A stretch of 64,000 nt of DNA from Bacteroidales bacterium (GCA_017551515.1 JAFZLK010000107.1:62001-126000); one strand, 5' to 3'; positions 1-10,112 are shown, counted from the stretch's first letter. Notes: generated from the letters alone by a model not told the origin. Program-made: numbers and translations.

Positions 1-3000
1 GGTAATTATACTTTTGGAGGTTGCGAGAATCTTGAGACAATTGTAGTGGAAACAGGCAACATCTTCTACGATTCGCGCGACAATTGCAATGCTATAATAG
101 AAACGGGAACAAATACTTTGATTTTAGGTTGCAAAAACACAATAATCCCTAATTTTGTTATAAGCATTGGCACTTGGGCATTTTTTGGTTGCCACGGACT
201 GACATCGGTAGCGATTCCAAATTCAGTTACGAGCATTGGCGAGGCTGCATTTTCTGGTTGCGACGGACTGACATCGGTGACAATACCTAATTCGGTAACA
301 AGCATTGGCAATGAAGCATTTTATTGTGACAATATTGTCGACATATATGCAAATCCAACTAATCCCGCAAGCTGTGTTGATGCGTTTAACAATTATTCGG
401 CAACACTATATGTTCCCTGCGGCACGGCTGAAGCGTACGCTTCTGCAAATGGCTGGAGCAACTTCTCCAACATAAACGAAAGCAGGGCATATATGCTTAA
501 TGTGTCAAGCGAAAACCCACGGCAGGGAATCGCAAGAATAACAGAGCAGCCAAACTGCACAGATGGCATTGCTCAGATAGGGGCAACCCCTAACTATAGC
601 TTCCGCTTCGTGCAGTGGGATGATGGTGTTACAGACAATCCTCGCACTGTTATAGTAACGGAGGGTACAACTTTCACTGCATTATTTGAAGAGCTTCCGC
701 AATACACTATCACAGTTCTTTCTGCGAGCAACACAAGGGGTACTGTCTCTGGTGGCGGAACATTCTACGAGGGTGCGGAGATACAAATTTCTGCTACCGC
801 CAACGAAGGCTACCGTTTCTCGGCATGGAACGATGGAAGCACGGATAATCCACGTTACATAACCCTAACCGAGGACGCAATCTACATTGCAAGTTTCGAG
901 GCTATACCGCAATATACAATCACCGTATTGGCAAACAACGATGCATACGGTACTGTTGAGGGTGGCGGCGAGTATTACGAAGGCGAAGAAATCCAAATTT
1001 TTGCGACCGCTAACGAACATTTCTTCTTCGTAAAGTGGAGCGATGAAAGCATAGTCAACCCGCGCAGAATAACCGTTACCGCAGATACAACCTACACAGC
1101 AATCTTTGAGGAACTTCCGCAATACACGATTACGGCAATTTCCTCCAACGAGGTAATTGGAACGGTAACCGGCGGCGGAACCTACTACATTGGCGACACC
1201 GCAACACTCGAAGCAATCGGTAACAACGGTTATGCTTTCCTACGCTGGAGCGACGGTAATGTAAACAATCCGCGAAGAATTAGGGCTGTTTCCAATGCTT
1301 CATATACAGCCTATTTTGCTATTTCCCATATCATAACGGTTAATTCATCCGACACCACTATGGGAACGGTTACAGACGGCGGAGTATATGCCGAGGGCAC
1401 AAGGGTAACACTCAGAGCTACGGCTAAAGAAGGCTACAAGTTCCTAAACTGGAATGACACTATTAGCTATAGCATACATACCTTCACCGTTACCGAGGAC
1501 GCAGCTTTCACTGCAAACTTCGTGACAATACCGCGACCGCGATACACTATTACAGCATTGGCAAACAACGAGGAATACGGCACGGTTGAGGGCGGCGGAG
1601 TGTATGTCGAAGGTGCGGAAGTAACCCTTACACCTATACCGTTCGAAGGATACAACTTTGTTGGATGGGAAGATGGATATAATTATTCGAACTTATTTGG
1701 TGAATTCTACGAAGAATACATATATAATTACCAGTATCCACGTAGAATAATAGCTACATCCGATGCAACCTACACTGCTATATTCGAGCCAATACCGCAA
1801 TATACAATAACCGTTTTCTCATCCGATGAGGAGCAGGGAACGGTTACTGGTGGCGGAACATTCAGGTCGGGTACTAACATAACTATCGAGGCCACAGCCA
1901 ACGAGGGCTACGGATTCCTGAGGTGGGATGATGGAAACACTTCAAATCCACGTTCTTTTGATGTATATGGTGATGCAACATTTACTGCATTTTTTGGAGC
2001 TTTGCATACGATAACAACGGCTTCCTCCGATGCTACTATGGGTTCGGCAACAGGCGGCGGAGTATATGCCGAAGGCGCTAATGTAACAATCAGAGCCAAT
2101 GCAAACAACGGCTACAGGTTTACTGGCTGGGATGACGGAGAAACCGACAACCCACGTTATATAACTGTTACCGAAGATGCAACATACACTGCAATTTTCG
2201 AGGAAATCCCGCAATATACCATAACTGTCCTTTCCGAAAACGAAGAATACGGAACGGTAACTGGCAGCGGAACATACTATGAAAATACAGACATATATAT
2301 TATAGCATATCCAAATAGTGGTTACAGGTTTACCGGCTGGGACGATGGTAATACCGATAATCCACGCTATATGTATGTTACAGAAGATACAACCTACACT
2401 GCAATCTTTGAAGTGTGGCCGCAATACACTATAACTGTATTGGCAAACAACGAGGAATATGGAACTGTAACAGGCGGTGGAACATACTACGAAAATAACA
2501 ATGTAACAATTAGAGCCAATGCCAATAGCGGATACAGATTTACCGGCTGGGACGATGGTAATACCAGCAATCCTCGCTATATAACTATTACCGAAGATGC
2601 AACATATACAGCAATTTTTGAAGTGTGGCCGCAATACACCATAACCGTATTGGCAAACAACGACGATTATGGAACTGTTGAGGGCAGCGGAACATACTAC
2701 GAAAATAACAATGTAAACATAAGAGCATTTGCCAATAACGGATATAGATTTATAGGTTGGAACGATGGCAGCACTACTAATCCGCGTTCTGTTAGAGTTA
2801 CTGGTGACACCACATATACTGCCAATTTCGAGCCACTACCGCAATACACCATAACCGCATTGGCAAACAATGACGATTATGGAACTGTTGAAGGTAGCGG
2901 AACATATATCTATGGAACGACAATAAGCCTTGAGGCTACAGCCAACGAAGGCTACATTTTCTATAAATGGGACGACAATATACGTTCCAATCCGCGTTCA

Positions 3001-6000
3001 TTTATGGTTACAGCTAATGCTGAATACACTGCAATTTTTGTGATTGCCCACACCATAACCGTAGTTTCAGCTGATGAGACAATGGGTACGACAACTGGCA
3101 GCGGAGTATATGCCGAAGGCTCACGTACAACCCTCAAAGCTATAGCAAACCATGGATATAGGTTCCTGCAATGGGATGATGGTAATACAAATACGATCCG
3201 AGGTGTTATCGTCTCCGAAGATGCAACCTACACTGCAATTTTCGAGGCTATACCGCAATATGCCATAACTGCTGTTGCAGAAAACGAGGACTACGGAACT
3301 GTAACCGGTGGTGGAACATATTATGAAGGAGATAGGGCAACTCTCAGTGCATATAATAAACAAGGTTACCGGTTCGTATGCTGGAGCGATGGCAATACCA
3401 GCAGTTCGCGCAACATTACAGTTACATCCGATTCCTTATTTACAGCTTCGTTTACTGAGATGGAACGTGTTACCATAGAAGTTGTTTCTGCCGACTTATC
3501 AATGGGAGAAGTGCTTGGCGGCGGAACATACCAGCAAGGTAGCCAGGTGACTATTTCCGCGACTGCCTACGAATGGTACGGATGCAGGTTCCTGCGTTGG
3601 AATGATGGCAATACCGACAATCCACGTACTATCATTGCAACGCCGCCTAATGCAACATACATTGCAATTTTCGAGACTATACCTGTTTATACAGTTTCTG
3701 TGGTATCGTCCAACGAGGAGCACGGTACTGTAACTGGCGGCGGAATGTTCATGGAAGGCGATGAAATAACAATCTCAGCAGAGGCTGCCGAGGGCTATGT
3801 GCTTACCTCGTGGAGCGATGGCAACATGCAGCTAACGCGCAACATTAGTGTTACCGAAGATGCAACATACACTGCATATTTTGCCGATATAGATTCGGCC
3901 ACAACATTTACTATTACGGCAATTCCAAACAACAATGAATTTGGAACCGTAACTGGCGGCGGAGTATATGCCGAGGGAACTGTCGTTACGCTAACTGCCG
4001 CAATAAATGATGGCGATAGGTTTAGATTTATAGGTTGGGACGATGGAGTCACCAGCAATTGGCGTTCTATTACAGTTACCGAAGATGCAACTTTTACAGC
4101 TATTTTCGAGGAAATACCGCAATATACCGTAACTGTTCTTTCCGAAAACGAAGAATACGGAGCGGTAACTGGCGGCGGAACTTACTATGAAGGCACATTT
4201 ATAACCATTAGAGCTACACCACTCTCTGGTTACTTATTCAGCGGATGGAGCGACGGCGACATAAGCAATCCGCGCAGAATCACAGTAACCGAAGATGCTA
4301 CATATACAGCTATTTTCGAGGAGGCGCAATATATATTACTTAATTCTAACACTAATGGCAGCACCATAACCACATGCAATACAAGACTGTTCGATTCTGG
4401 CGGACCTGATGGCAATTATTCAGATGGCGAGAACTATACCATAACTTTCTGCGGAGAATCTGACGCACCAATGATTGTAGATGTAATTGGACTTAGAACA
4501 GAAAGCGTCAGCTGCGACTACTTAAAAATATATGACGGTTCGAGCGCAAGCGGAATGCCAATGGCAACACTTGGCGGCTCAACAATGCCGTTGCAGACAG
4601 AATATGAGACATCAGGTAATTGTGTTACAATCCAATGGCGTAGTGACTATTCTGTACGATATGCAGGTTTTGAGCTTAACATCCGCTGTGGATTCCCCTG
4701 CCAGGGCTATACGGTTGAAATAGAGCCGCAGGCTAGGTACAACGCTGAGGATAATGCATATCTCGGCTGTCAGGAAACAACGATTTCTGCAAACCTCAAC
4801 TTCATGCACAACAACGAAAACTACGAACAGACCATCGAAAACACTAATTTCGAGTGGAACGTACTGGACATTTACGGAACATCACGGATTTTTGCAGGAC
4901 TTGGGCTCAATGAACTCACCGAACCCTTTGAACCGGGTATATATTACATTTCCCTTAAAACTACCGATGCCAATGGATGCGAGGCGATGTCGGACACCAA
5001 GACCGTTTACATATCCGTACCACCAACATTTGCTGGTACAGCACTTACTTCAGAAATATGTCCGGGCGAAGCTGTTGAACTTAGCGGAAATATAGTAGTG
5101 CCCAATGAATGGCAGGTTGATTTATCGCAATATAGGTACAATGACATTGACGAATCAATTTGCTTTGACGATTACCATACTAATCAAGAACAGTATACCT
5201 GCATTAACATTTATATGTATCCAGGGCAGTATATTGAGACCGAAGCCGATATTGAATCCATCGGAATGAATATGGAACACTCGTATATGGGCGACCTTGA
5301 CATTATGGTTCAGTGTCCCAATGGTCAGCGTATAACACTTTTCAATAAATCATGCGGCGGTGCTTTTTTTGGTGAACCTGTCGATTTTGATCATGATGGG
5401 CGTTCTTGCAACGATGGTCCGGAATGGGTTGGAGTTGGCTACGACTATTACTGGACAATGGAAAACAATAGGGGTCTTATGAGGGCAAACTGTCCTTCTA
5501 ATGGTATTCCATTACCGTCGGGAAACTACCAGCCTGTTCAAAGTTTCGAGAATCTTGTAGGCTGCCCAATTAACGGGGTGTGGTGTGTTATATTTATTGA
5601 TAATTTGGGTCTTGATGACGGCACTTTATTCCATACGGAAATCAACTTTGCCGACTATCTAGTACCAACTATACCAGACGAAGGCATGATTTCATTCCAG
5701 AACACCTACAGCACCGAAATGTGGTGGGAAGGCGAAGGCATAGCCGACAGTGGATATGCCGCAAACAATATCGTCACCCTTGCAGCTCCAGGAGATGTGG
5801 AATACACCTTCTATGCAACCGACAACTTTGGATGCACCTACGATACTACCCTCACGGTGCATGTAAGAAATTTTGAAGATTCTATATGCAACGTAGAGCC
5901 AACAATCTACAACATTACTGTATTAGCATCTAATCCTAATGCCGGCACTGTAACAGGCAGCGGTGAGTATGCAGAAAATACGGCAATAACAATCACAGCC

Positions 6001-7746
6001 ACGGCTAACGAAGGCTACAGCTTCGATTCGTGGAACGATGGCAACACCGACAGCGTAAGGACGGTAAGAATAATTGCAGATGCAACGTACATTGCAAATT
6101 TTGTCGCCAATACGGTATACGAAACAATATATGTATCCGCTTGCGACAGTTACACTTGGAACGATAGCATCTATACCGAAAGCGGAGAATATACCCAGAC
6201 ATTCACTGCATCAAACACTGCTGATAGCATTGTTAGCTTGCATCTTACCTTATTCCCGCATCCAGAACCTATAATTACCATAGATGGTGTACTCGATGCC
6301 TGCCATCCAGAAGCAGGAAGTGTAACACTCTCGACAGAAGAATACGATTCGTACATCTGGTCGAATGGTGAAACCACAAACTCTATTGAGGTTACAGAAC
6401 CAAACATTTACTATGTAGAGGTTGTGGATAGTATTGGCTGTCACGGATTCTCGGAATTGGCAATAGTAGGCTACACTAATATAACAACAGAAACTCCTCG
6501 TATAAAGCTTGTTGGCATGAGCAACAGCGGAAAGAATGTAATATTGTGGGAAGTAACCTCCACAGCAGACATAGCTGGATATGAAGTATATAGGGAAGAT
6601 AATATTGCAAATGTATATAATTGCATCGCAAGGATAGAAAGACCTAACGCACGAACCTACATCGACCAAACATCGGAACCTGGATCAAGGGCTTACCGTT
6701 ACAAAATATGCTCGTTCGATGAATGTGGCGGCAGGTCTCCGCTCAGCGACTTCCACAAGACCATGCATCTTACTATAAATCGCGGAGTTGGAACAAATTG
6801 GAACTTGATTTGGTCCCATTACGAGGGCTTGGAATTCAACACTTACAAAATATACAGAGGTACAAGCCCGCGCGACATGGTTGTGATTGGAGAAATACCA
6901 TCAACACTTAATTCGTTCACCGATATTTGGAACACTTTGGAAGAAGGAATGTACTACCGCGTAGAGATTGTCCAAAACAACAGTGCTAAGAACGAGGAAA
7001 TTTCATTGTCATCAAATATTGTTGCAAATGAATATGTTGAAGAATATACGATTACCGCATTAAGTAACAATGTGAACCTAGGATCTGTATATGGCAGCGG
7101 CACATACCCCGCATTGCTTGACATCACGCTTGCAGCAATACCTAATGCAGGTTACGATTTCGTAGCTTGGAGCGATGGCAGTACAGAAAATCCGCGTGTA
7201 ATAAATGTGACCGGCGATGCCATATACGTTGCCACCTTTGCCGAATCCGCACCAACTCCTGTTGAAACATATACAATTACGGCAGTTTCAGCAAATCCGG
7301 GATATGGTACGGTTATTGGCGGTGGCACATATCCAGCAGGAACTGTTGTAACCCTTACTGCCGAAGCCAACGAGGGTTATCAGTTTATCCAATGGAACGA
7401 CGACAATATTGAAAATCCACGCGAAATAACTGTTTCTGGTGATGCAATGTACATTGCGACATTCGCTCCAGAAAATGACATTTCTGAGATTACAGCACCT
7501 GAAATATCCATTTTCCCGAATCCTGCAAATGATGTTCTCAACATAATCTCGTCGGAAATAATTTCCGAAATCGAGATTGTGAATGTAATCGGGCAGATTG
7601 TTTTGCATTTGGATGTGAACGCCGACAATGCAGTTTGCAACATTGCAAATTTGCCAACAGGACTGTATGAAGTGCGTATTTATCAATCACGAGCTTCTGC
7701 TACTCTCGAGCAATTGGTTATCCATCGCAAATTCATAAAGGAATAA
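1..7746 (+). CDS. Giant T9SS-secreted adhesin with BspA LRR and InlB-type B-repeats (5' partial)
   Basis: The reading frame is open from base 1, so the gene begins upstream of the window; the GTG at 46 is only an internal codon. The first ~110 residues are BspA-type leucine-rich repeats (GLTSVTIPNSVTSIG units). Next come 18 tandem ~70-residue InlB-type B-repeats (about nt 493-4328; core GTVTGGGTYYEG, then GYRFTGWDDG and ATYTAIFE). A Cys-rich CUB-like domain follows (nt ~4330-4700), then a proprotein-convertase P-like domain (~5100-5660), a 19th B-repeat, a CDSYTWNDS module, an FN3-like pair and two more B-repeats. The C-terminus is a T9SS sorting domain (IFPNPANDVLNI ... GLYEVRI). It should be exported by the Por system and anchored on or released from the surface; adhesion is inferred from domain content. 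Its last ~85 residues closely resemble those of the BspA protein at 35482-39657. Confidence 0.9.
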   Translation, partial: GNYTFGGCENLETIVVETGNIFYDSRDNCNAIIETGTNTLILGCKNTIIPNFVISIGTWAFFGCHGLTSVAIPNSVTSIGEAAFSGCDGLTSVTIPNSVTSIGNEAFYCDNIVDIYANPTNPASCVDAFNNYSATLYVPCGTAEAYASANGWSNFSNINESRAYMLNVSSENPRQGIARITEQPNCTDGIAQIGATPNYSFRFVQWDDGVTDNPRTVIVTEGTTFTALFEELPQYTITVLSASNTRGTVSGGGTFYEGAEIQISATANEGYRFSAWNDGSTDNPRYITLTEDAIYIASFEAIPQYTITVLANNDAYGTVEGGGEYYEGEEIQIFATANEHFFFVKWSDESIVNPRRITVTADTTYTAIFEELPQYTITAISSNEVIGTVTGGGTYYIGDTATLEAIGNNGYAFLRWSDGNVNNPRRIRAVSNASYTAYFAISHIITVNSSDTTMGTVTDGGVYAEGTRVTLRATAKEGYKFLNWNDTISYSIHTFTVTEDAAFTANFVTIPRPRYTITALANNEEYGTVEGGGVYVEGAEVTLTPIPFEGYNFVGWEDGYNYSNLFGEFYEEYIYNYQYPRRIIATSDATYTAIFEPIPQYTITVFSSDEEQGTVTGGGTFRSGTNITIEATANEGYGFLRWDDGNTSNPRSFDVYGDATFTAFFGALHTITTASSDATMGSATGGGVYAEGANVTIRANANNGYRFTGWDDGETDNPRYITVTEDATYTAIFEEIPQYTITVLSENEEYGTVTGSGTYYENTDIYIIAYPNSGYRFTGWDDGNTDNPRYMYVTEDTTYTAIFEVWPQYTITVLANNEEYGTVTGGGTYYENNNVTIRANANSGYRFTGWDDGNTSNPRYITITEDATYTAIFEVWPQYTITVLANNDDYGTVEGSGTYYENNNVNIRAFANNGYRFIGWNDGSTTNPRSVRVTGDTTYTANFEPLPQYTITALANNDDYGTVEGSGTYIYGTTISLEATANEGYIFYKWDDNIRSNPRSFMVTANAEYTAIFVIAHTITVVSADETMGTTTGSGVYAEGSRTTLKAIANHGYRFLQWDDGNTNTIRGVIVSEDATYTAIFEAIPQYAITAVAENEDYGTVTGGGTYYEGDRATLSAYNKQGYRFVCWSDGNTSSSRNITVTSDSLFTASFTEMERVTIEVVSADLSMGEVLGGGTYQQGSQVTISATAYEWYGCRFLRWNDGNTDNPRTIIATPPNATYIAIFETIPVYTVSVVSSNEEHGTVTGGGMFMEGDEITISAEAAEGYVLTSWSDGNMQLTRNISVTEDATYTAYFADIDSATTFTITAIPNNNEFGTVTGGGVYAEGTVVTLTAAINDGDRFRFIGWDDGVTSNWRSITVTEDATFTAIFEEIPQYTVTVLSENEEYGAVTGGGTYYEGTFITIRATPLSGYLFSGWSDGDISNPRRITVTEDATYTAIFEEAQYILLNSNTNGSTITTCNTRLFDSGGPDGNYSDGENYTITFCGESDAPMIVDVIGLRTESVSCDYLKIYDGSSASGMPMATLGGSTMPLQTEYETSGNCVTIQWRSDYSVRYAGFELNIRCGFPCQGYTVEIEPQARYNAEDNAYLGCQETTISANLNFMHNNENYEQTIENTNFEWNVLDIYGTSRIFAGLGLNELTEPFEPGIYYISLKTTDANGCEAMSDTKTVYISVPPTFAGTALTSEICPGEAVELSGNIVVPNEWQVDLSQYRYNDIDESICFDDYHTNQEQYTCINIYMYPGQYIETEADIESIGMNMEHSYMGDLDIMVQCPNGQRITLFNKSCGGAFFGEPVDFDHDGRSCNDGPEWVGVGYDYYWTMENNRGLMRANCPSNGIPLPSGNYQPVQSFENLVGCPINGVWCVIFIDNLGLDDGTLFHTEINFADYLVPTIPDEGMISFQNTYSTEMWWEGEGIADSGYAANNIVTLAAPGDVEYTFYATDNFGCTYDTTLTVHVRNFEDSICNVEPTIYNITVLASNPNAGTVTGSGEYAENTAITITATANEGYSFDSWNDGNTDSVRTVRIIADATYIANFVANTVYETIYVSACDSYTWNDSIYTESGEYTQTFTASNTADSIVSLHLTLFPHPEPIITIDGVLDACHPEAGSVTLSTEEYDSYIWSNGETTNSIEVTEPNIYYVEVVDSIGCHGFSELAIVGYTNITTETPRIKLVGMSNSGKNVILWEVTSTADIAGYEVYREDNIANVYNCIARIERPNARTYIDQTSEPGSRAYRYKICSFDECGGRSPLSDFHKTMHLTINRGVGTNWNLIWSHYEGLEFNTYKIYRGTSPRDMVVIGEIPSTLNSFTDIWNTLEEGMYYRVEIVQNNSAKNEEISLSSNIVANEYVEEYTITALSNNVNLGSVYGSGTYPALLDITLAAIPNAGYDFVAWSDGSTENPRVINVTGDAIYVATFAESAPTPVETYTITAVSANPGYGTVIGGGTYPAGTVVTLTAEANEGYQFIQWNDDNIENPREITVSGDAMYIATFAPENDISEITAPEISIFPNPANDVLNIISSEIISEIEIVNVIGQIVLHLDVNADNAVCNIANLPTGLYEVRIYQSRASATLEQLVIHRKFIKE
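493..4328 (+). repeat. 18 tandem ~210-bp InlB-type B-repeat units
   Basis: Eighteen consecutive in-frame units of about 207-215 bp, each encoding one B-repeat: a YTITVL strand, GTVxGGGxY, GYxFxxWxDG, NPR and ATYTAIFE. Units 8-11 (about nt 2010-2840) are the most alike, which suggests recent unit duplication. Unit 6 carries an insertion after its WEDGYN motif. Three further isolated copies lie in the C-terminal half (about 5905-6105, 7048-7250 and 7267-7470). Confidence 0.9.
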
Positions 7747-7762
7747 ACGAAATGTTTTTAAA

Positions 7763-7799
7763 AATTGTAGGGGTAGGTTTCAAACCAGCCCCTACAATT
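7763..7799. terminator. Stem-loop downstream of the adhesin gene
   Basis: An 11-bp perfect inverted repeat (AATTGTAGGGG / CCCCTACAATT) lies 16 bases after the adhesin stop codon. It encloses a second inverted pair (GGTTT/AAACC). There is no long U-tract, so termination is inferred from position. Confidence 0.5.
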
Positions 7800-7823
7800 C
7801 ATATTCAACATATCTCATGTATA

Positions 7824-7841
7824 GGCGCAAAATTTTGCGTC
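7824..7841. repeat. CGCAAAATTTTGCG palindrome
   Basis: A perfect 14-bp palindrome (7826-7839) within a GGCG...CGTC context. A similar but imperfect inverted element (AGACGCAA ... TTTGTGTCT) sits at 59975-59994. No function is evident. Confidence 0.4.
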
Positions 7842-7905
7842 TTCACTGAAATAACAATGCATAAACAAACATCAAATATTTTTTACGCATACAAAAATTT
7901 TATGC

Positions 7906-7913
7906 TATATTTG
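7906..7913 (+). promoter_or_regulatory. -7 promoter box TATATTTG for the CoA-transferase gene
   Basis: A perfect match to the Bacteroidetes -7 consensus TAnnTTTG, 40 bases before the ATG at 7954. No convincing -33 TTG is seen. An AAAGGA stretch at 7941-7946 could serve as a weak ribosome site. Confidence 0.6.
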
Positions 7914-7953
7914 AAGCCGTTTTTTAACAACAGATAAATTAAAGGAATTAACT

Positions 7954-8598
7954 ATGGATAAATTCATTTCAGTAGAGCAGGCCGTATCAATGGTGAAGGA
8001 CGGAATGACCCTCATGATCGGCGGATTTTTAGGTGTAGGTTCAGCCAACAAGGTGTTGAAGGGAATACACGATGCAGGAATCAAGAACCTTACCATCATA
8101 GGTAACGATACCGCTTTTGTTGACAAGGGCGTAGGTATCCTCGTTGCAAACCATCAGGTTAAGAAGGCAATAGTTTCGCACATTGGTACAAATCCTGAGA
8201 CTATCGCACAGTTGAACTCGAAGGAACTCGAAATCGAATTCGTACCTCAGGGAACTCTTGCAGAACGCATCCGTTGCGGTGGCGCTGGACTTGGTGGTGT
8301 TCTCACTCCAACCGGACTTGGAACCGTTGTAGCAGAAGGCAAGCGCGTTATCAATGTTGACGGCAAGGATTACCTCCTCGAACTCCCGATACATGCAGAC
8401 ATGGCATTGCTCGGTGCAACCGTTGGCGATGAAACTGGTAACCTCGTTTTCAAGGGCACAACCCAGAATTTCAACCCGATGATGGCTATGGCAGCTGATG
8501 TTGTTATCGCCGAAATTGAAAACATCGTTAAGGTTGGTGAAATCGCTCCTGAAGCAATTCATACACAGAACATTTTCGTTGACTATATTGTAAAATAA
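7954..8598 (+). CDS. atoD: Acetate/butyrate-acetoacetate CoA-transferase, alpha subunit
   Basis: A 214-residue protein of the CoA-transferase family I alpha (AtoD-like) type. It has the N-terminal GGFLGVGSANKVL loop, a central GNDTAF segment and an ADVVIAEIE C-terminal stretch, and it is full length for an alpha subunit. Family I enzymes move CoA between acyl-CoA and acetate or acetoacetate and need a beta subunit that carries the catalytic Glu (EXG). No beta gene follows; the next genes are kal and kce. The context points to the step of lysine fermentation that regenerates acetoacetyl-CoA or releases butyrate and acetate. The cognate beta subunit must lie outside this window. The substrate is inferred from neighbours. 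Confidence 0.85.
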   Translation: MDKFISVEQAVSMVKDGMTLMIGGFLGVGSANKVLKGIHDAGIKNLTIIGNDTAFVDKGVGILVANHQVKKAIVSHIGTNPETIAQLNSKELEIEFVPQGTLAERIRCGGAGLGGVLTPTGLGTVVAEGKRVINVDGKDYLLELPIHADMALLGATVGDETGNLVFKGTTQNFNPMMAMAADVVIAEIENIVKVGEIAPEAIHTQNIFVDYIVK

Positions 8599-8604
8599 GG
8601 CTAA

Positions 8605-8812
8605 AAGGCTAGCAGGCTGACAAGGCTAAAAGAAGAAAAGGCAGACAGGCTGAAAGCCGACTTCAAGCCTTTAAGACTTTGAGCCTTCATGCCCAATAAC
8701 CATAAACTTAGAAACAGGCGAAGCCATAGAAACAGCGAAGCGAAGAAACGGGCGTCAGCCCAAGAAACTTAGAAGCGCCGAAGGCATAGAAACTTAGAAA
8801 CAAAGAAATTAG
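8605..8812 (+). repeat. Composite intergenic repeat A+B, copy 1
   Basis: This fills the gap between atoD and kal. Part A (8605-8694) matches 49105-49194 at most positions, including AAGCCTTTAAGACTTTG. Part B (~8706-8812) is a run of GAAAC / TAGAAAC and GGCG(AAG/TCAG)CC words ending in GAAACTTAGAAAC just before the kal start codon. It has no coding capacity worth calling. Confidence 0.7.
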
Positions 8813-8816
8813 TAAC

Positions 8817-9206
8817 ATGGAATACAGAACAAAGATTAGACTGCGCATGAGCGCAAAGGACGCACACTACGGTGGCAATTTGGTTGATGGTGCTCACATG
8901 GTACATCTTTTTGGCGATGTGGCTACCGAACTTTTAATTATGCGTGACGGCGATGAAGGCCTTTTCTGCGCATACGATATGATTGAATTCAAGGCTCCTG
9001 TTTATGCAGGCGACTTCATCGAAGCTGAAGGTTGGATCGACCGCGAAGGCAACACTTCACGCCACATGATGTTCGAAGCTCGCAAGGTTGCTGTTGCTCG
9101 TCCCGACATTTCAGCATCTGCTGCTGACGAACTCGACGAACCGATACTTGTTTGCCGTGCTTCGGGAACATGCGTAACTCCAAAGGAATGTCAAAGAAAA
9201 AAATAA
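8817..9206 (+). CDS. kal: 3-aminobutyryl-CoA ammonia-lyase
   Basis: A 129-residue single hot-dog-fold protein. It resembles Kal of the lysine fermentation pathway, which removes ammonia from L-3-aminobutyryl-CoA to give crotonyl-CoA in the cytoplasm. Recognisable features are the [12 protein letters not shown] segment near residues 18-29, the [15 protein letters not shown] stretch (~50-65) and the size, which equals the usual ~125-130 residues. Kce starts 9 bases after its stop, so the two are almost certainly cotranscribed and act in consecutive pathway steps. The ATG at 8817 has no Shine-Dalgarno sequence; a GAAAC-repeat leader precedes it. Confidence 0.88.
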   Translation: MEYRTKIRLRMSAKDAHYGGNLVDGAHMVHLFGDVATELLIMRDGDEGLFCAYDMIEFKAPVYAGDFIEAEGWIDREGNTSRHMMFEARKVAVARPDISASAADELDEPILVCRASGTCVTPKECQRKK

Positions 9207-9215
9207 GCGTACGAT

Positions 9216-10046
9216 ATGGAAAAACTTATAATTACCGCTGCTATTTGTGGCGCAGAAGTTACCAAGGAACAGAATCCTAACGTACCTTATACCGTTGAAG
9301 AAATCGTACGCGAAGCAAAGTCGGCTGTTGACGCTGGTGCTGCTATCGTTCACCTGCATGTTCGCTTCGACGATGGTACTCCTACCCAGAGCCGCGACCG
9401 CTTCCAGGAATGCACCGAGGCTATCCTCAAGGTTTGCCCCGATGTAATACTTATCCCATCGACTGGTGGTGCTGTAGGTATGACTCCAGATGAGCGTCTG
9501 CAATCGACCGATACAAATCCAGTTCCCGAAATGGCTACCCTCGACTGCGGTACCTGCAACTTCGGTGACGAAATTTTCGACAACACAATGCCTACAATGC
9601 GTGCTTTCGGCAAGCGCATGATCGAACGCGGCATTAAGCCCGAATACGAATGCTTCGAAATGGGACACCTTGACACCATCCTCACGATGGCTCGCAAAGG
9701 TCAGGTTCCCGGCGACCCGATGCAGTTCAACTTCGTACTTGGCGTTCCAGGTTGTACTCCAGCAACAGTTGCAAACCTCTGCTGGCTTGTAAACGGCATT
9801 CCTGCCGGTTCTACTTGGACAGTAACTGGTGTTGGCCGCAATGCTTTCCCAATGGCAGCCGCTGCAATAGCAATGGGTGGTAACGTTCGCGTTGGCTTCG
9901 AAGACAACCTTTATCTCGAAAAGGGCGTTTTGGCAAAATCGAATGGAGAACTCGTTGCCAAAGTCGTAAGACTTGCTAAGGAACTCGGCCGTGGAATCGC
10001 AACTCCAGCCGAAGCAAGACAGATTCTTGGATTGAAGGCAAGATAA
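9216..10046 (+). CDS. kce: 3-keto-5-aminohexanoate cleavage enzyme
   Basis: A 276-residue TIM-barrel protein of the BKACE (formerly DUF849) family. Kce condenses 3-keto-5-aminohexanoate with acetyl-CoA to give 3-aminobutyryl-CoA, the substrate of Kal, and acetoacetate. Visible residues match the family metal site: His46 and His48 in IVHLHVR, and Glu229 in VGFED. The IPSTGG (~80-85) and ATLDCGTCNFG (~107-117) strands are also typical. The Kal pairing makes the lysine pathway much more likely than another BKACE substrate. A strong terminator lies 17 bases after the stop. Confidence 0.92.
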   Translation: MEKLIITAAICGAEVTKEQNPNVPYTVEEIVREAKSAVDAGAAIVHLHVRFDDGTPTQSRDRFQECTEAILKVCPDVILIPSTGGAVGMTPDERLQSTDTNPVPEMATLDCGTCNFGDEIFDNTMPTMRAFGKRMIERGIKPEYECFEMGHLDTILTMARKGQVPGDPMQFNFVLGVPGCTPATVANLCWLVNGIPAGSTWTVTGVGRNAFPMAAAAIAMGGNVRVGFEDNLYLEKGVLAKSNGELVAKVVRLAKELGRGIATPAEARQILGLKAR

Positions 10047-10063
10047 GATTACCGCTATCAAAT

Positions 10064-10094
10064 AAAAAAGGTCATCCGTTGGATGGCCTTTTTT
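10064..10094. terminator. Bidirectional terminator between kce and the FN3 giant
   Basis: AAAAAGGTCATCC / GGATGGCCTTTTT stem with a GTT-centred loop, flanked by A and T tracts. It serves the plus-strand kce operon and the convergent minus-strand gene ending at 10113. Confidence 0.85.
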
Positions 10095-10112
10095 GTTTGA
10101 TATTAATCAAAG

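Noticed and set aside
46..48. GTG at 46 as the start of the first gene
   Set aside because: The frame is open and codes for LRR sequence from base 1, so this is an internal codon.
1942..2634. A 230-codon minus-strand frame in the B-repeat region
   Set aside because: It mirrors the repeats of the real gene and shows no independent coding features.
7752..7937. A 61-codon frame after the adhesin gene
   Set aside because: It runs through a hairpin, a palindrome and the atoD promoter; no protein features.
9111..10061. A 316-codon minus-strand frame opposite kal and kce
   Set aside because: It is the antisense shadow of two well-recognised enzymes, has no domain signature and arises from codon bias on the real strand.
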